Numbered from the stretch's first letter, positions 1-11,647 are shown. The stretch is 64,000 nucleotides of DNA from Scylla paramamosain (GCF_035594125.1 NC_087172.1:21867430-21931429), one strand, 5' to 3'. Program-made: numbers and translations. The notes: generated from the letters alone by a model not told the origin.

Positions 1-64
1 GTTTTTACTTGTAGATTGTTTATGTGAGAAGTGTAAATAGAACAATTAAAATAGCTTTTTACTA

Positions 65-237
<173 letters not shown>

Positions 238-289
238 CTATGAAACAGTGCTCTTATCTGTTTTCTTCCAAGAACATATTCACAAAATT

Positions 290-525
<236 letters not shown>

Positions 526-1005
526 CAGACAAGTCAATGAATCGAACGACACCATCCATCACTCACAAGCTTAGTTCACCACGCCTCTTCGTATTAGCGT
601 ATAAAAAGATAAAATAGTACTTTCGTTTTTTTTTTTTTTTACTCACCAATGACCAGATCACAAAAATGCTCCATGTAAAAAATTGTTTATAAAACAGACA
701 AGAACCAGTGAGTACAAAGACACCATGGAATGTATGTACGTGGTGCTGCTGAGTGCACTGGGCCAAGCCAAGGGCAGCCGTGGGGGTCTTGCTGGGCACA
801 TACTCTGAAACACTTCGCTCTCTCGCCACGACTATTTTCCAAGGCCACAGGGATGATTAGCAGACGGCCGTGCAGAATCACGGCCGTCCCTGTCACTGCA
901 GTGGACCAAACATTTTTTTCATTTTCTCTCAAGTGGGAAAGAAAATGTTCGTAACTAAAGAGCAGATTTCCGGAACTGAGTCAGCATCAGTTTTATTTCA
1001 TTTAC

Positions 1006-1036
<31 letters not shown>

Positions 1037-1286
1037 TTTTTTGGTGTGTGTGGAGATGAGAAAGAAAGTGACAAAGTGTATTTCTTTTGCCGTTGTTTTG
1101 TTATATCAGCCTCCTCAACATCTAAAACAAGGAGAAAAAAAATAAATCAGAAAAGTTTTGTCTGCCGGAGTGGAAGGAGCGTGATTCTGTACCAGCACAC
1201 ACTGTATTCCTTTTCTAAAAACTCGCATGAGGAGCCGAACAAATCACCTCATGCTTCACCTCACCAGACACACACTAAGATCCACA
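526..1286. other. Non-coding stretch with one MITE fragment and a (TTTA)n run
   Basis: I recognise no gene here. It holds a poly-T near 627-640, a partial copy of the local MITE family (796-865) and a (TTTA)n tetranucleotide run at about 1000-1042. Confidence 0.6.
796..865 (+). repeat. MITE family, 5' fragment
   Basis: Starts with a degenerate terminal repeat (TACTCTGAAACACTT), followed by the family's conserved CACGACTATTTTC and AAGGCCACAG(A/G)GATGATTAG blocks. The 3' half is absent. Confidence 0.7.
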
Positions 1287-1624
1287 TTCGTATTCTTAAA
1301 CACATCGAGCTTCCACCAGAACTATCTTTTCAAAGGCTACAGAGACGATTAATCAGGTTCTCTCGAATGCTTCTATTACTGAATGCGCGGAACCCCCCCA
1401 CCCCACTTCACTCTCTCTCCTTTATCTCCTTATTCACATCATCCTTCACCTCCTTTCTCTTCTTCCTCTTTCTTGACCTCTTATCTTCCTTCCCCTTTCC
1501 TCCTCCTCCTCCTCCCCTAAACTGTCCCTATAATCACGAACACACCTTTGAAAACCCCAGTAACATTTAATACAGCCTGTCCAAATTAATGAAGGTGAGA
1601 CATCGAACTGTTTAAGAATACGAA
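1287..1624. mobile_element. MITE-like element with 16-bp perfect terminal inverted repeats
   Basis: The left terminus TTCGTATTCTTAAACA (1287-1302) is the exact reverse complement of 1609-1624. Inside are the family blocks TTTTCAAAGGCTACAGAGACGATTA and, in the second half, ACACCTTTGAAAA and ACAGCC. A pyrimidine-rich stretch (about 1385-1530) enlarges this copy compared with the usual 215-230 bp. No transposase is encoded, so this is a non-autonomous element. I could not define the target duplication. Confidence 0.75.
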
Positions 1625-3170
1625 CTTCAGTTAGAATCACCATGACATACAATGCACATCCAGACTCCTTGTAACTTGGTTCCTTCATCAATTCTCCATG
1701 TAAAGTTTTCACCTCGGTTCGTCATCACGCGAGACACACAAGCACATTAAATAATAATAAAAAAAAAAGATTCCTTGCGATACGATCTAAGTCTAAGCTT
1801 ACGTTCACTATGATGTTTTGTGCGAGGAAGTTTAAACATCCTGCCCACCAACCTCTCATCCTTTTTGGCTTCATCGGTGTACAAAAAAAATCGTTCCTTG
1901 TGCTTCTCTTTTCTCAATTTGCCGTCACACGAAGCTTCACGTCATTGGATTCGCTCTTGTCAATCTCACAGTTCATTAAGCTCGAGTCATGTTTGTGTTG
2001 AACGTCACAATACGATACGGAGCAGCGTTAGTAGTAGTAATAGTTGTAGCAGTAGTTGTAGTAGTAGTAGTAGTAGTAATCACAGTCATCCCAGCCTCTT
2101 CTGAGTTAGGTTCAAGTGAGATTCAGTTAGGTTAGGTTAGGTTAGCCGTAACATATCCTAACTTACCTAAAAAAAAATACCTAGGGTGACTGATGTTTCT
2201 GTGATCAGTAGTAGTAGTAGTAGTAGTAGTAGGAGTGGTGGCGGTGGTATTTCCCTAAGCAGTCAGTGTGGGGTTCTCCGAGCTGGTAGCGGCCTGTCCA
2301 GTGGCGTCCCTTGCTCGGTGGAGGTGTGAAGAGGCAGGTTGTAAGCTCACGCAAATGCTGTAGCCACGTGCTTGCCACCAGAACACGTGCACTACAAGCG
2401 GCGCGGCGTGGTGTGCTATCCGTGTGGTGGTGGTGCCCTCTGTTGGTGTCCCCTCTTGGCGGTGAATCTACCTTAACGTTTCTTCTCTTTTGGTAAGTTC
2501 ACTTCCTTTTATTTTGCGGCTGAAGTAGCGCCTTACTTTCCGTCTTTCCGGTGAATTTAATTGAACATTTCCTCTCTTTGTTCAGTTCAGTTCCTTCCCC
2601 TCTCTGCAGGAAAATTATCTCAATATTTCTCCTCTTTAGGATAAATTCAGCTCATTTCCCCTTTCCACGGGAAACTTACCTCATAATTTCCCCTCTTTTG
2701 GGTAAATTCACCTCCTTACTTCTCAGTTTTTAGCATTATATGTCCCTCAACACCTTCCCTTCCCTTTGTTACAGTATACCACCTCATCTATGGAATCCTT
2801 CTCTATGTAAAGCGACTGAAGCATAAATTTGTGTCCATAACGAGACGAAAAGATGGATCGAGTCTGCGCAGTGAAGAACAAGTAACGCGAGAGCCTTTGA
2901 AATAAACACGAACATGGAACAGAGTGAAGAGTGAAGTGCATGACGCTAACAATACTGCAATGGTGTGTGTGTGTGAGTGTGTGTATATGTGTGTACGTGT
3001 GTGCGTCACCTTCCTCACTGCCAAGCTGAAGGAAGGCGGTGGAGTATGCTTGATAAAGTGCTCTCCTTATAAACAACACGAGTAATTTAAACTAAAGCTA
3101 ACTTATAATGGAATGCGTGGCTCGGGTCGTCACCAAACTATATACAAAATACGAGGGCGAGATACCTTGG
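1625..3170. other. Non-coding stretch with trinucleotide runs, GGTTA repeats and a 60-bp tandem repeat
   Basis: It contains (AGT)n at about 2029-2080 and 2206-2231, a short (GGTTA)n at 2124-2146, a degenerate ~60-bp tandem repeat (2460-2735) and a GT-rich run at 2962-3003. The short reading frames here show no recognisable domain. Confidence 0.6.
2460..2735. repeat. Degenerate ~60-bp tandem repeat (about 4 units)
   Basis: Successive units begin near 2460, 2551, 2610 and 2670. Each begins GGTGAAT or GGAAAxTTA, runs into TTTC(T/C)CCTCTTT and then into a (T/A)AATTCA(C/G)CTC or TTCAGTTC core. Units are diverged and their lengths vary. Confidence 0.6.
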
Positions 3171-3400
3171 CCCGTATTCAGAAACACTGTGCACTCTCGC
3201 TCTCTCTTACACCACACACGACTCTTTTCAAAGGCCACACAGATGTTTAGCCAGGCTCTCAAAAGTTTCTCCATTAGATAACAAAGAAATTTAATCAATC
3301 TGTCACTAGAACCGTAAAATCGCGCTTAAGAACCCGCGTCACTTCATCTACAGCCTTTTGAAAGTCGAAGGTGCAGCGCAGAGGAGTTTCAAAATACGGT
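3171..3400. mobile_element. MITE-like element, full-length copy
   Basis: Left terminus CCCGTATTCAGAAACACT at 3171. The right end, GAGTTTCAAAATACGG at about 3385-3399, is its imperfect reverse complement. Internal blocks are shared with the other copies: CTTTTCAAAGGCCACA, TCTGTCACTAGAACCGTAAAA and CAGCCTTTTGAAAG. Length is about 230 bp with no coding potential. Confidence 0.8.
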
Positions 3401-3487
3401 CTAGAGAGGCGGTGGAGTCAGTGGCGTAGGAAGGGCGCGGCAGATGAAAATGTGCCGTGGTTTGCTTTACCTGGTCGCTTTTCCCAT

Positions 3488-3672
3488 CAGGACTGTTTTC
3501 AAGAGCCACTCAGAAAATTAGTCGGGGTCTCACGGGTAAGCTTCTTCTCATTAGTGGTGTAAAGTTCTCGTTAAGTTATTGCTAATCTTGAAAACACCCT
3601 TGAAAAGTCCAATTAACATCCACTACAGCCAATGAAAGCAGCCCGGATGAGACACCGAGATGTTTTGGAATG
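3488..3672. mobile_element. MITE-like element, diverged copy lacking a clear left terminus
   Basis: Shares GACTGTTTTCAAGAGCCAC, AACACCCTTGAAAAGTCCA and the terminal block GAGATGTTTTGGAATG with the copy at 1287-1624. The left terminal repeat is not recognisable. Confidence 0.6.
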
Positions 3673-4032
3673 ATTCTCTCTCTCTCTCTCTCTCTCTCTC
3701 CTTTTCAGCGTCTTTCCTTTCACTAACACCACGAGAACTTATTTTTATTGTTTTTTTTTTTTTTTTGTCTTAGCTCCACTCCTGAACATCTCTGCTCCAC
3801 CGACGCCCAGGTAAGGAATGTCAGGTGTCTAGTGTTCATCTTTTGCTCCATTGTTCCCCCGGAGTGACGTGGAGACTGGGAATGGAGTTTGGGTCTATGA
3901 AAATATTGTTATCACTATTCTTGTTTGTTCTCGTGCGCTGTAAAAGTTTGGTCGCATGAATATCAGCCATCACAGCATTTATTATCATTTATTATTTATT
4001 TATTTATTTATTTTTTGTTAGGTGTATTGAAA
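3673..4032. other. Non-coding stretch with (TC)n, poly-T and (TTTA)n
   Basis: (TC)n at about 3674-3700, a T run at 3753-3767 and TTAT/TTTA repeats at about 3982-4013. I recognise no gene. Confidence 0.6.
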
Positions 4033-4215
4033 TTAGGTTAGGTTAGGTTGGTTTAGGTAAAGTTGGGTAGGTTAGGTTAGGTTAGGTTAGGTTAGGTTAA
4101 GTTAGGTAAAGTTGGGTTAGCTCAGGTGGGGTTAGGTGAGGTTAGGTTAGGTCAAATAAGGTCAAATGAGGTTAGATCAAGTCAGGTGAGGTTAGATTAG
4201 GTTACGTTAGGTTGA
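4033..4215. repeat. Interstitial telomere-like (GGTTA)n tract
   Basis: About 180 bp of GGTTA units with many single-base variants (AAGTT, GGTCAA, GGTGA). GGTTA is a rotation of the arthropod telomere unit TTAGG. The degeneracy indicates an old internal tract and not a chromosome end. Confidence 0.85.
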
Positions 4216-4530
4216 ATTAGGTCATCAAATGTAAGTTAACCCAACCTAACATCATCCAATCAGACCATAACAGAAGTGGCTGACGTTCATGTGACCTGCT
4301 ACGCTGTAACTCCACCTGTGACCTCCTAACTAAAGCCGTGACGCGATACAGTGACGGGAAGGGATCGAGCAGTGACGTGGTGTGACGTGATCTAAGTGCA
4401 ACCAAGTGCTTCCCTTACACTGCAGGACAAGAACCTAAGGGGAAGAATCTGAAGTCCGTGCACGCAAGGGTTCTGTGTTCGTTACCATGAAGTGTATCGC
4501 ATGGCCTGAAGCACCACGCCAACAACTAAC

Positions 4531-4700
4531 AACAGTAAAAACACCCTTAAAACTCATTTAACTTCAACTGGAGCCTTTTGAAAACAATGGAAGTGCGGAG
4601 GGAAGTGTTTTAGAATAGGAACCCACACCACACTTGACTGGCTGGCCTGACGAAGGACTGACAGCAGGCGGAGACATCGAGACAACACGTGCACAAACAC
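4531..4700. repeat. MITE 3' half plus ~80-bp flank, duplicated at 5490-5661
   Basis: The 3' half of the MITE family (ACACCCTTAAAACTCA through GTGTTTTAGAATAGG) is followed by about 80 bp starting ACCCACACCAC and containing GACTGGCTGGCCTGACGAAG. The same MITE-plus-flank arrangement recurs at 5490-5661 at roughly 90% identity, so the unit was copied as a block. Confidence 0.75.
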
Positions 4701-4707
4701 ATCACGA

Positions 4708-4930
4708 CCCGCATTCAGAAACACTACTCTCTCAACCACGACTACTCGTATTTCCAAAGGCCACAGAAACGCTTAGCGGGGTTCTCAACACTGTTTCCTC
4801 TATTAATATCATAGAAATCTTGTCAATCTCTCACTAGAACCATAAAAACACCTTTAAAAACCCGTGTAGCTTCAACTAGAGCCTTTTGAATGTAGTGGAG
4901 GTGTGGAGAGGAGGTGTTTTAGAATGTGGT
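4708..4930. mobile_element. MITE-like element, full-length copy
   Basis: Left terminus CCCGCATTCAGAAACACT, right terminus GGTGTTTTAGAATGTGG. Internal AAGGCCACAGAAACGCTTAG, CTCACTAGAACCATAAAAAC and GAGCCTTTTGAATG blocks identify the family. Confidence 0.8.
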
Positions 4931-5322
4931 TCCCAGGCTTCCACACGCACACGGGAAAGTCCTCGTCTTCGTCACTGCCTTCGTCAGTGCCTCCCTCTGC
5001 GTGCACAAACCTCAACTAAGATTAACTAAGACGAAATATACACCGTTGCTTCCTGCTTAACTAAATTACACCCACACCTCCTTCCTGTACCTCTGCCCTC
5101 ACTTGTTGTCAATGGACCCCCTTGCTAGAACCAAAAGCAGGTGGTACGTTAGTCTGTCAGTGCCGTCTGGGATGCCTCTGTTGGCTCTACCTCTCCCAGC
5201 CAGCCAGCCAGCCAGTGCCAATCCGGTCATTCACTTAGGTGCTGGTTAGATCAAAGCAATGTTTTTTTTTTTCACATATTCCTGAAATAAAAAATAGAAA
5301 AAATATTTGAAGCGCGCAAACA

Positions 5323-5361
<39 letters not shown>

Positions 5362-5366
5362 CACGA
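4931..5366. other. Non-coding stretch with a (CA)n run
   Basis: No gene recognised. It holds CCAG tetranucleotide repeats near 5200-5215 and a (CA)n microsatellite at about 5319-5360 that abuts the next MITE copy. Confidence 0.6.
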
Positions 5367-5583
5367 CCCGCATTCAGAAACTCTTTGCTCACTCACCACG
5401 ACTATTTTCAAAGGCCACAGAGATGATTAGCCGGGTTCTCGAGAGTGTTTCTCCTGTTAATAATGTAAAAATCTTATTACTGTTACTAGAACAGTAAAAA
5501 ACATCCTTAAAATCCATGCAACTTAAACTGGGGCCTTTTGAAAACAATGGAGGTGCGGAGGGAAGTATTTTAGAATATGAACC
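5367..5583. mobile_element. MITE-like element, full-length copy
   Basis: Left terminus CCCGCATTCAGAAACTCT, right terminus AAGTATTTTAGAATATG. The interior is close to the 4708-4930 copy. Its right half and flank belong to the block duplicated from 4531-4700. Confidence 0.8.
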
Positions 5584-5855
5584 CACACCACGCTTGACTG
5601 GCTGGCCTGACGAAGGACTGACAGCTGGCGGAGGCATCGAGGCAACACATGCACAAACAGACAGACGCGGCACCAATTCTGGACGTGCCGCTGAATCCTG
5701 AACGCGTGAAGCACCACATCCCACTTCACTGCTTCACTCACGGGTTCACGAGGCTCAGAACAAACACGCCCATCGCTTCACTCACAACACCGTAAGACTG
5801 CAGTGACGGGACTCCTTGCCGTCACTATACAAACCCTCACCTTCACCACCACAGG

Positions 5856-6066
5856 ACCCATATTATAAACAGTCCCATTAAAACTATCCTCAGACAGATG
5901 GTTACCTAAATCCTCACGGGCGTGTTTTTACTGACGATGCGCACCCCTTGTTAAACTATCACTAGAAACATGACCAAAAACACCCTGAGGAAACTTAAAT
6001 AACCTGTTAGAGCCTGAAAATAGTCGATATAGACGCCGAAGTGACGACAATACCCAGAATACGGGC
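5856..6066. mobile_element. MITE-like element, diverged copy
   Basis: Left end ACCCATATTATAAACAGT and right end CCCAGAATACGGGCC, with ACTATCACTAGAAACATGACC and AACACCCTGAGGAAAC inside. It ends about 130 bp from the stop codon of the receptor gene, so it may lie in that gene's 3' untranslated region. Confidence 0.65.
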
Positions 6067-6196
6067 CAGGAAAGCCACCAACCACACTCAACATACAAAC
6101 AGAACTGCGCTTCCTTGGCAGACTCTACGCCCCGCCGCAGTCTACAGCCACACCTCTTCACTGTTGGCCACTAGTCATACCCTATCGTCGGCCACC

Positions 6197-6403
6197 TCAG
6201 TTGCAGGGGGAGGACAGCTTGGCAGGGGCGTTCTCCTGGCCCGCGTCGGTGGTGCGTGGCCCAGACGGGGACGTCGGGCCGGCCATCGCGGGGTTCTTGT
6301 CGCTGAAGTACCCACTGGGCTTCGGCTTGAGGTGGCGGTTGTTCATCTCCATGTGCACGATCTTCATAAACTCCATCTGCGCCGCCAGCTTCTGTATCTC
6401 CTC
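6197..6403 (-). CDS. Terminal coding exon of a GPR158/GPR179-like class C receptor (C-terminal tail)
   Basis: The exon encodes 68 residues plus TGA and is preceded by a good acceptor (CCCCGCAG). It starts EEIQKLAAQMEF and continues to NNRHLKPKPSGYF. This resembles the post-TM7 amphipathic helix of vertebrate GPR158, which has an ELKKLYAQLE..NNPHLQKK-like pattern. The remainder is a Pro/Ser-rich tail ending KLSSPCN. The phase (0) matches the preceding exon at 12332-12475. The tail is far shorter than the long cytoplasmic tail of vertebrate GPR158. Splice sites and frame are visible. The family assignment is from remembered motif resemblance. Confidence 0.78.
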   Translation of the reverse strand, partial: EEIQKLAAQMEFMKIVHMEMNNRHLKPKPSGYFSDKNPAMAGPTSPSGPRTTDAGQENAPAKLSSPCN

Positions 6404-7156
6404 CTGCGGGGACAGAGTGGTGGTGGTGGTGCTGGTAGTAGTAGTAGTTGTAATGAGTAATAATAATAGTTGTAGTTTTTGTAGTAGTAGTAGTAGTAGT
6501 AGTAAAGAGCTACGTATATAAGTATCAGTAGCCTAGCTCCTCACCATGAACAGCATAAAATAATAACAACAACAACAATTAAAACAACAACAAAACAACA
6601 AAAAACAAAAAAATCAACAGGAAAAACAGTGCCCCCTCCACCCCACGCAACCAAAGCAGGAAGGTTATAGAAAACGTGCAACGAGTATAAAAGAAAAAAA
6701 AAAAGAAAAAAAAATACTGAGAACCTTCACTAAACATCAAAGGCATCACAGAGGGAGATTATTGACAACAAACACGTACCAACCTACCTACCGTGGCCCT
6801 TTCAAAATGTCAGCTGCCTCCTTATCTCTTCCTGTGAATGAAAAACACGCTTGGGAGGGAAGGAGGGAGGGAGTGACAGGGAGGTAGGGAGGGAGACTGG
6901 GAGGGAGTGGGAGGGAGAGGAATGTTGTTGTTTGATAAATTTATTGCGCACAAGGCAGGCGTCAGACTATACATACGATCAAAAAACATGAGTTTACAGA
7001 AGAACAGTAGTAGAACAATAAAAACAATAATAACAATAACAAGAACAAGAACAATAACAAGAACAATAACAATAACCAAAACAAGTGAAGTTAGAACAGT
7101 AACGACAGAAAATAAATAAATAAAAAAATAATAAAATAATAAATAATAAAATAATA

Positions 7157-7211
<55 letters not shown>

Positions 7212-7470
7212 TTATATGGAAAATCAATATGGAAAGAAAATTATATAATGAAATAAATATAATAAACAAGGAAATTAAAGAAAGAAATAGGTAGATAAAT
7301 AAAGAAAACAGGAAATAAATAAACATAATAGAATAAAATAAGAATTAATAAAAAAAATAAAATAAAAATAAACACCAAAATAAAAGAATAGTACAACAGT
7401 GAAAAAACTATGAATGCTAAAGGTCAAAGGTGACATAAATAGTTGAGGGGTGGTAAAATGAAAGACACTG
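6404..7470. other. Intron with trinucleotide repeats
   Basis: Part of the ~5.9-kb intron between the last two receptor exons. It contains (TAG)n near 6436-6503, AAC-rich sequence near 6560-6600, a G+A-rich block at about 6855-6925 and (AAT)n at about 7155-7211. No other gene is recognised. Confidence 0.65.
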
Positions 7471-9495
7471 CTAACAGCCGCCAAACTGTGGGTGTTGGGC
7501 TAACATGAGGTCTAGATGGTCGCCTTGCAGCAGGTGTTGGCACACGGCGAGGAGAGGCTGTTCGCGCGGGAGCAGGTCTCCCACAGCAGGACAGTCCAGG
7601 CAGTAGTGGCGCAAGTGATTCGAGTTGGGAGAGTGGCACAGGGGACAGGAGGTGTAGTGAGGCTCGTCTCCCAAGCCAGCCACCTGCCACAGTGGGCGGT
7701 AGCCGAGCCGCAGCCGCGCCGACACCACATTATGCCTCCTCACCCATAGCCCCCGGCGGCGATACTTGAAGCGATGGTGACGAAAGGCATCATAGTGCTG
7801 AATAGTAACACTGGCCGCCCTCTGGTCGGCAGTCCTGTCGGCCGTAGAGAGTAGGGAGGCTGCTCGGATCCTGGTCCTGAGGCACCGGAGGGAGGGGGCA
7901 GGGCCAGCGTCGCAGGCAGGCAGGCCACAAGCAGCTTTAGCCAGGCGATCCACTGTGTCGTTGTAAGCTAGCGAGACATGGGAGGGGATCCAAAGGAACC
8001 TAATGACCAACAATCGGTCATGAGCCAAGGCCAGGGCCGTCAGGATCCTGTTAACCAGATGACGACAGACTGGGTTTGGCGAAGAAAGGGCATAAAGGGC
8101 TGCCTGGGAGTCGCATATGACGACACCGTTGAGGCGTCTTTCACAGAGGAGACTCACAGCATCTAGGATGCCGTGCAACTCACAAAAGGTGGAGCTGGAC
8201 TGAGCCGGCAGCCGACGTCCAACCCAGCCCTCTGCTGGAGGTGCCGCGTCAGGAGAGTAAACTGCACACCCTGCTGTGCCGTCCGCCTGCACAGACCCAT
8301 CCGTGTAGAGGTGGTGTGGCGTGACGATGGTAGCCGAGACCGATGCTATGGCGTCCAGGGCTAGTTGTTTCTGCAGGACGGGAGGGTGAGCCTTGTAGGT
8401 GGGAGTGAAGTGGACCATCGGGAGTGGCAGCATCCAGGGTGGAGGTGGAGGGAAAATGTCAGCCACAGGAACATTGATGTCCAAACGTTGCAGCTGAGAG
8501 CAGACAGTTTTGATGAGAGCACGGCCACCGGGCTGCAGCCGAGGCAGGCGGGGATGAGGCTGAAGGAAGGTCCTAATGACTTGCGAATAGTGACAGGAGA
8601 GATGGGGGAAGTGGAGGCACTTGACGGTGAAATAGGTGACATTTGCATGGATCCTTTCAATTAGTGGCGAGAGGTCAAGCTCATGCAGCATGTTGACTAT
8701 CCTGGTGGACATGGGACAGCCTAAGATGAGTCTCATGACTGTGTTCTGGAATTTTTCCAGAGGCTCCAGTGTAGATTTGGGCAGCTGCACAAGCGCAGGG
8801 GAGAGATAGTCAACGACTGATCGAATGTAGGCCGTGTAAATCGTCCTGGCCACGGGGATGGAGACACCAGTAGCGTTATTAAGGAGCCACCGAAGAGGAG
8901 TCAGGCGTAACTGTAGCCGAGTCAGGAGATCACGAACCACAGGATGAACTCGCTGACGAGCGGGCGTGGATGAGAGAATTCTCACAGGCGCACCAAGGTA
9001 GACATACTGTGTGCACACAGGGATGACACTGTGCCCCACGGTAAAGGCTGGGAGGGATCTCGGGTTCTGAAGAGTAAAAATACGGCTTTTTCTGGGGAAA
9101 TGATGAGGCCACACAAAGAGGACGAGATAGAGAACGAGTGGAGGAAATGCTGTAGGACTGCTGGTGTGTGCGCGTGGATGCAAATGTCATCTGCATAACA
9201 GGTGACTGTGATGCCAGGGACGTCAGGAAGTAAGGAAAGCATACGGTGCATCAAGATATTAAAAAGGAATGGGCTAAGAACGCCACCTTGAGGAGTACCA
9301 AGCTCGAACTTCTGAACTGTACTGCTCGCACCCTTGAACAAAACACGGGAGGTTCTGTTACGCAAGTACTCCCGCACCCACCCCAGGAGGTTGCCCGTAA
9401 CTCCGAAGTCCACGAGCTGGTCGAGAATGACCTCCCTGTTGGCAACATCGAAAGCGCTCTTCAGGTCTATGAAAGCGACAACACTAGTTGAGGTG
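7471..9495 (-). pseudogene. 5'-truncated LINE fragment: reverse transcriptase plus RNase H
   Basis: Read on the minus strand. The segment from about 9495 to 9050 encodes the RT core (VVAFIDLKSAFD, GTPQGGVLSP, the catalytic YADD motif). A frameshift near 9050 moves the product into a second frame that is open to 7471. That frame holds the RT thumb, an RNase H1 domain (catalytic pattern TDGS, CELHG, CDSQ, then NDTVDRLA after IPSHV) and a C-terminal zinc-knuckle-like CPLCHSPNSNHLRHYCLDC. RT followed by RNase H is known from I-group LINEs (I, Nimb, Ingi, LOA and relatives). The endonuclease and ORF1 are missing, so it is a dead 5'-truncated copy. It lies in the last intron of the receptor gene on the same strand. 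The clade is uncertain. Confidence 0.85.
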
Positions 9496-9720
9496 AGGCG
9501 AGGGAGAGGAATGGAAGCAGGCAGGCAGGAGGTAGAGAGGGAGGAAGGGGGATAGGGAAGTAAGGATGGAAGAAGTGGGGGGGGGAGTAACAAGGAGGGA
9601 GTGGAATGAAAGGAGGGAGGTAGGGAAGAAGTGGGAGACAGAGGCAGGGAGGCAAGCAAGGAGGGAGTGGCAGGGAGGCAGAGGGTGGATTTAAGTGAAG
9701 GGATTTTCTGTTTCTGCAAA
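9496..9720. repeat. Purine-rich (GGGA-type) low-complexity tract
   Basis: Almost pure G+A on the plus strand with repeated GGAGGGAGG and GGCAGGGAGG words, abutting the truncated 5' end of the LINE. Confidence 0.85.
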
Positions 9721-10327
9721 CGTTCCTTTTTCTTTCATATTTTCCTTACCAAGCATGAAGAAGTATATTAAACCACAAGAAAAAAAAAAAAGACACGAGA
9801 TGAAAGAGATTATTTGGATGAAAATTTAATAAGCTAATCTTTTTTGCATCTTCACTAACACTGCATTCTTTAAATATACTTTTCACTTACAAAGGATGAC
9901 GAAAATGAACTCAAGTATCCAGCTAAGAGAAAACGAAAAGAAAACGAAAAGCAGAAAACGGGAAATTATTTGCTCAAACTACGTTAATCTCGCTTGGATC
10001 TTTGCCCTCGCCGCAGTTCTCATGTGAACTCAGGCAGGGAGGGACGGAGCGCGGTCTGCAGCAGACACAACATTTGGTCGGCAGCATGTTAGCGTCCAGT
10101 GAGAGGCGGGGGAGGGTTGGGGAGGGAGATGAGGCTGCGAGAAGGGAGTAGATAGAGGCTGGTCCCCGATACAGGATCGCTATCAGTATAAATATTCTGA
10201 AACACTTTTAATTTATTCAGAGGAGTGTACGATTGGTTTGTATGGTTTAAATTGGTCACAAGGAGAAAAATACAGAATAGGAAGCTAATCTTGTCTTTCC
10301 CAGGCTTCAAAACTAATGAAGAATAAG
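9721..10327. other. Intronic sequence, no feature recognised
   Basis: AT-rich sequence with a poly-A at about 9780-9793 and a short AAACGAAAAG duplication near 9930-9955. I see no gene, RNA or mobile element. Confidence 0.5.
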
Positions 10328-10630
10328 TTAAGGAGGGAAGGAAGAAAGAAAGAAAAAAAAAAAAAACGAGGGAAAAGAATAAAAGAGAAAGAATAAAAAG
10401 GTTAATGAAACAAGAAGGAAGTTGAAATATAAAGAATGGAAACAGAAACTCAGAGAAGAAAAGGGAAAGTAAAACAACACAAGAGGAAAGAAAGAAAGAG
10501 AGGGAAGAAGGAAGGGGAACAAGAATAATGAAAAAAGAAGGACAAGATGGAAAGGAAACACTGAAAAAAGTAAATAAATGAGAGAGAAAAGCAGAATGAG
10601 AATAAAAAAAAAAACTGAGGGCAAAGGAGA

Positions 10631-10714
<84 letters not shown>

Positions 10715-11340
10715 GGTAGACGAGATTGCATCATAGTGAAGAGGTGGAGAGATGGAGGGATATTGGAAGAATGTAGAAAAGGAGGGAGGGAGGGAGGGAG
10801 GGAGGGGAAAAAAAAGAGAAGGAAAAGAGGAAAATGAAATTGAAAAGGATATGGAGAGAGTGAAGTGAAGGAAGGGAGAAGGAAGGAAGGAAGGAAGGAA
10901 AAGAAGGAAGAGAATGCAAGAAAACATGAAAGAAAAGAAAAAAAGGGAAGATGAAGAGGAAAGGAAAAGCAAGTGGGAGAGGGAAAAAAGGGGAAATGGT
11001 AAGGAAAGAAGGAGAGAACGTAGGAATATGAAATTAATGGAGGAAGAAAGGAGTAAGGAAGAAAAGGGAAAATGATAGGGAAAGGAGGAAAGGAAAGGGA
11101 AACGAGAAGAAAAAGAGAAAAGAATAGAAAAAATGAGAGGAAAAGGAGGGAAGGAAAGGAGAGGAGGAGATGAAATGCGAGGAATAGGATAAAAAAAGAG
11201 AGAGACGTGAGAAACAAGAGAAAAACGGACGAAAAAGAAAAGAAGAGGTTGGCAATGGTAAGAAATGGAGAAAATACTGACAAGGGAAAATCTGGGAATA
11301 CAAGGACGAGGAAGGGGAAGGAGAAAGGGAGGGGAGAGGC
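10328..11340. repeat. ~1-kb polypurine tract with (GA)n core
   Basis: Nearly every base on the plus strand is A or G for about 1 kb. It includes an uninterrupted (GA)n at about 10635-10709 and AAGG/GGGA tetranucleotide runs. Long pyrimidine-strand reading frames through it (Ser/Phe/Leu-rich) are composition artefacts. Such tracts can form triplex (H-)DNA. Confidence 0.9.
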
Positions 11341-11367
11341 CGCCACGGGGAGCATAAGAGACCGTGG

Positions 11368-11541
11368 ACCATATTCTGAAACACCTCTACGCCGCACCCC
11401 CACTACATACTTACAAAAGACTCGGGTTTTTAAGGGTGTTTTTACAGTTCTAGTGACAGATTAACAAGATTTCTACATTATGAACAGAGGAGACAATTTT
11501 GAGGAACAGGCGTGGCGAGGGGAGTCTTTCAGAATATGACC
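11368..11541 (-). mobile_element. MITE-like element, inverted copy
   Basis: Ends GACCATATTCTGAAACACC and GTCTTTCAGAATATGACC are imperfect inverted repeats. The interior TTAAGGGTGTTTTTACAG and TAGTGACAGATTAACAAG is the reverse complement of the other copies, so this one is in the opposite orientation. Confidence 0.75.
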
Positions 11542-11647
11542 TGGGGAGCAGTAGGGGTGTTTGTTTTAGGTGTACCGTTGCGCTCCCTAAAGACTTCCTC
11601 CCCTCTTGCCTGACTCCACCAACCCGACACGCTGTCACACTCTGTCA

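Noticed and set aside
10450..11403. 317-codon Ser/Phe/Leu/Pro-rich frame on the minus strand
   Set aside because: It lies entirely in a polypurine/polypyrimidine tract with almost no stops by composition, and no domain is visible.
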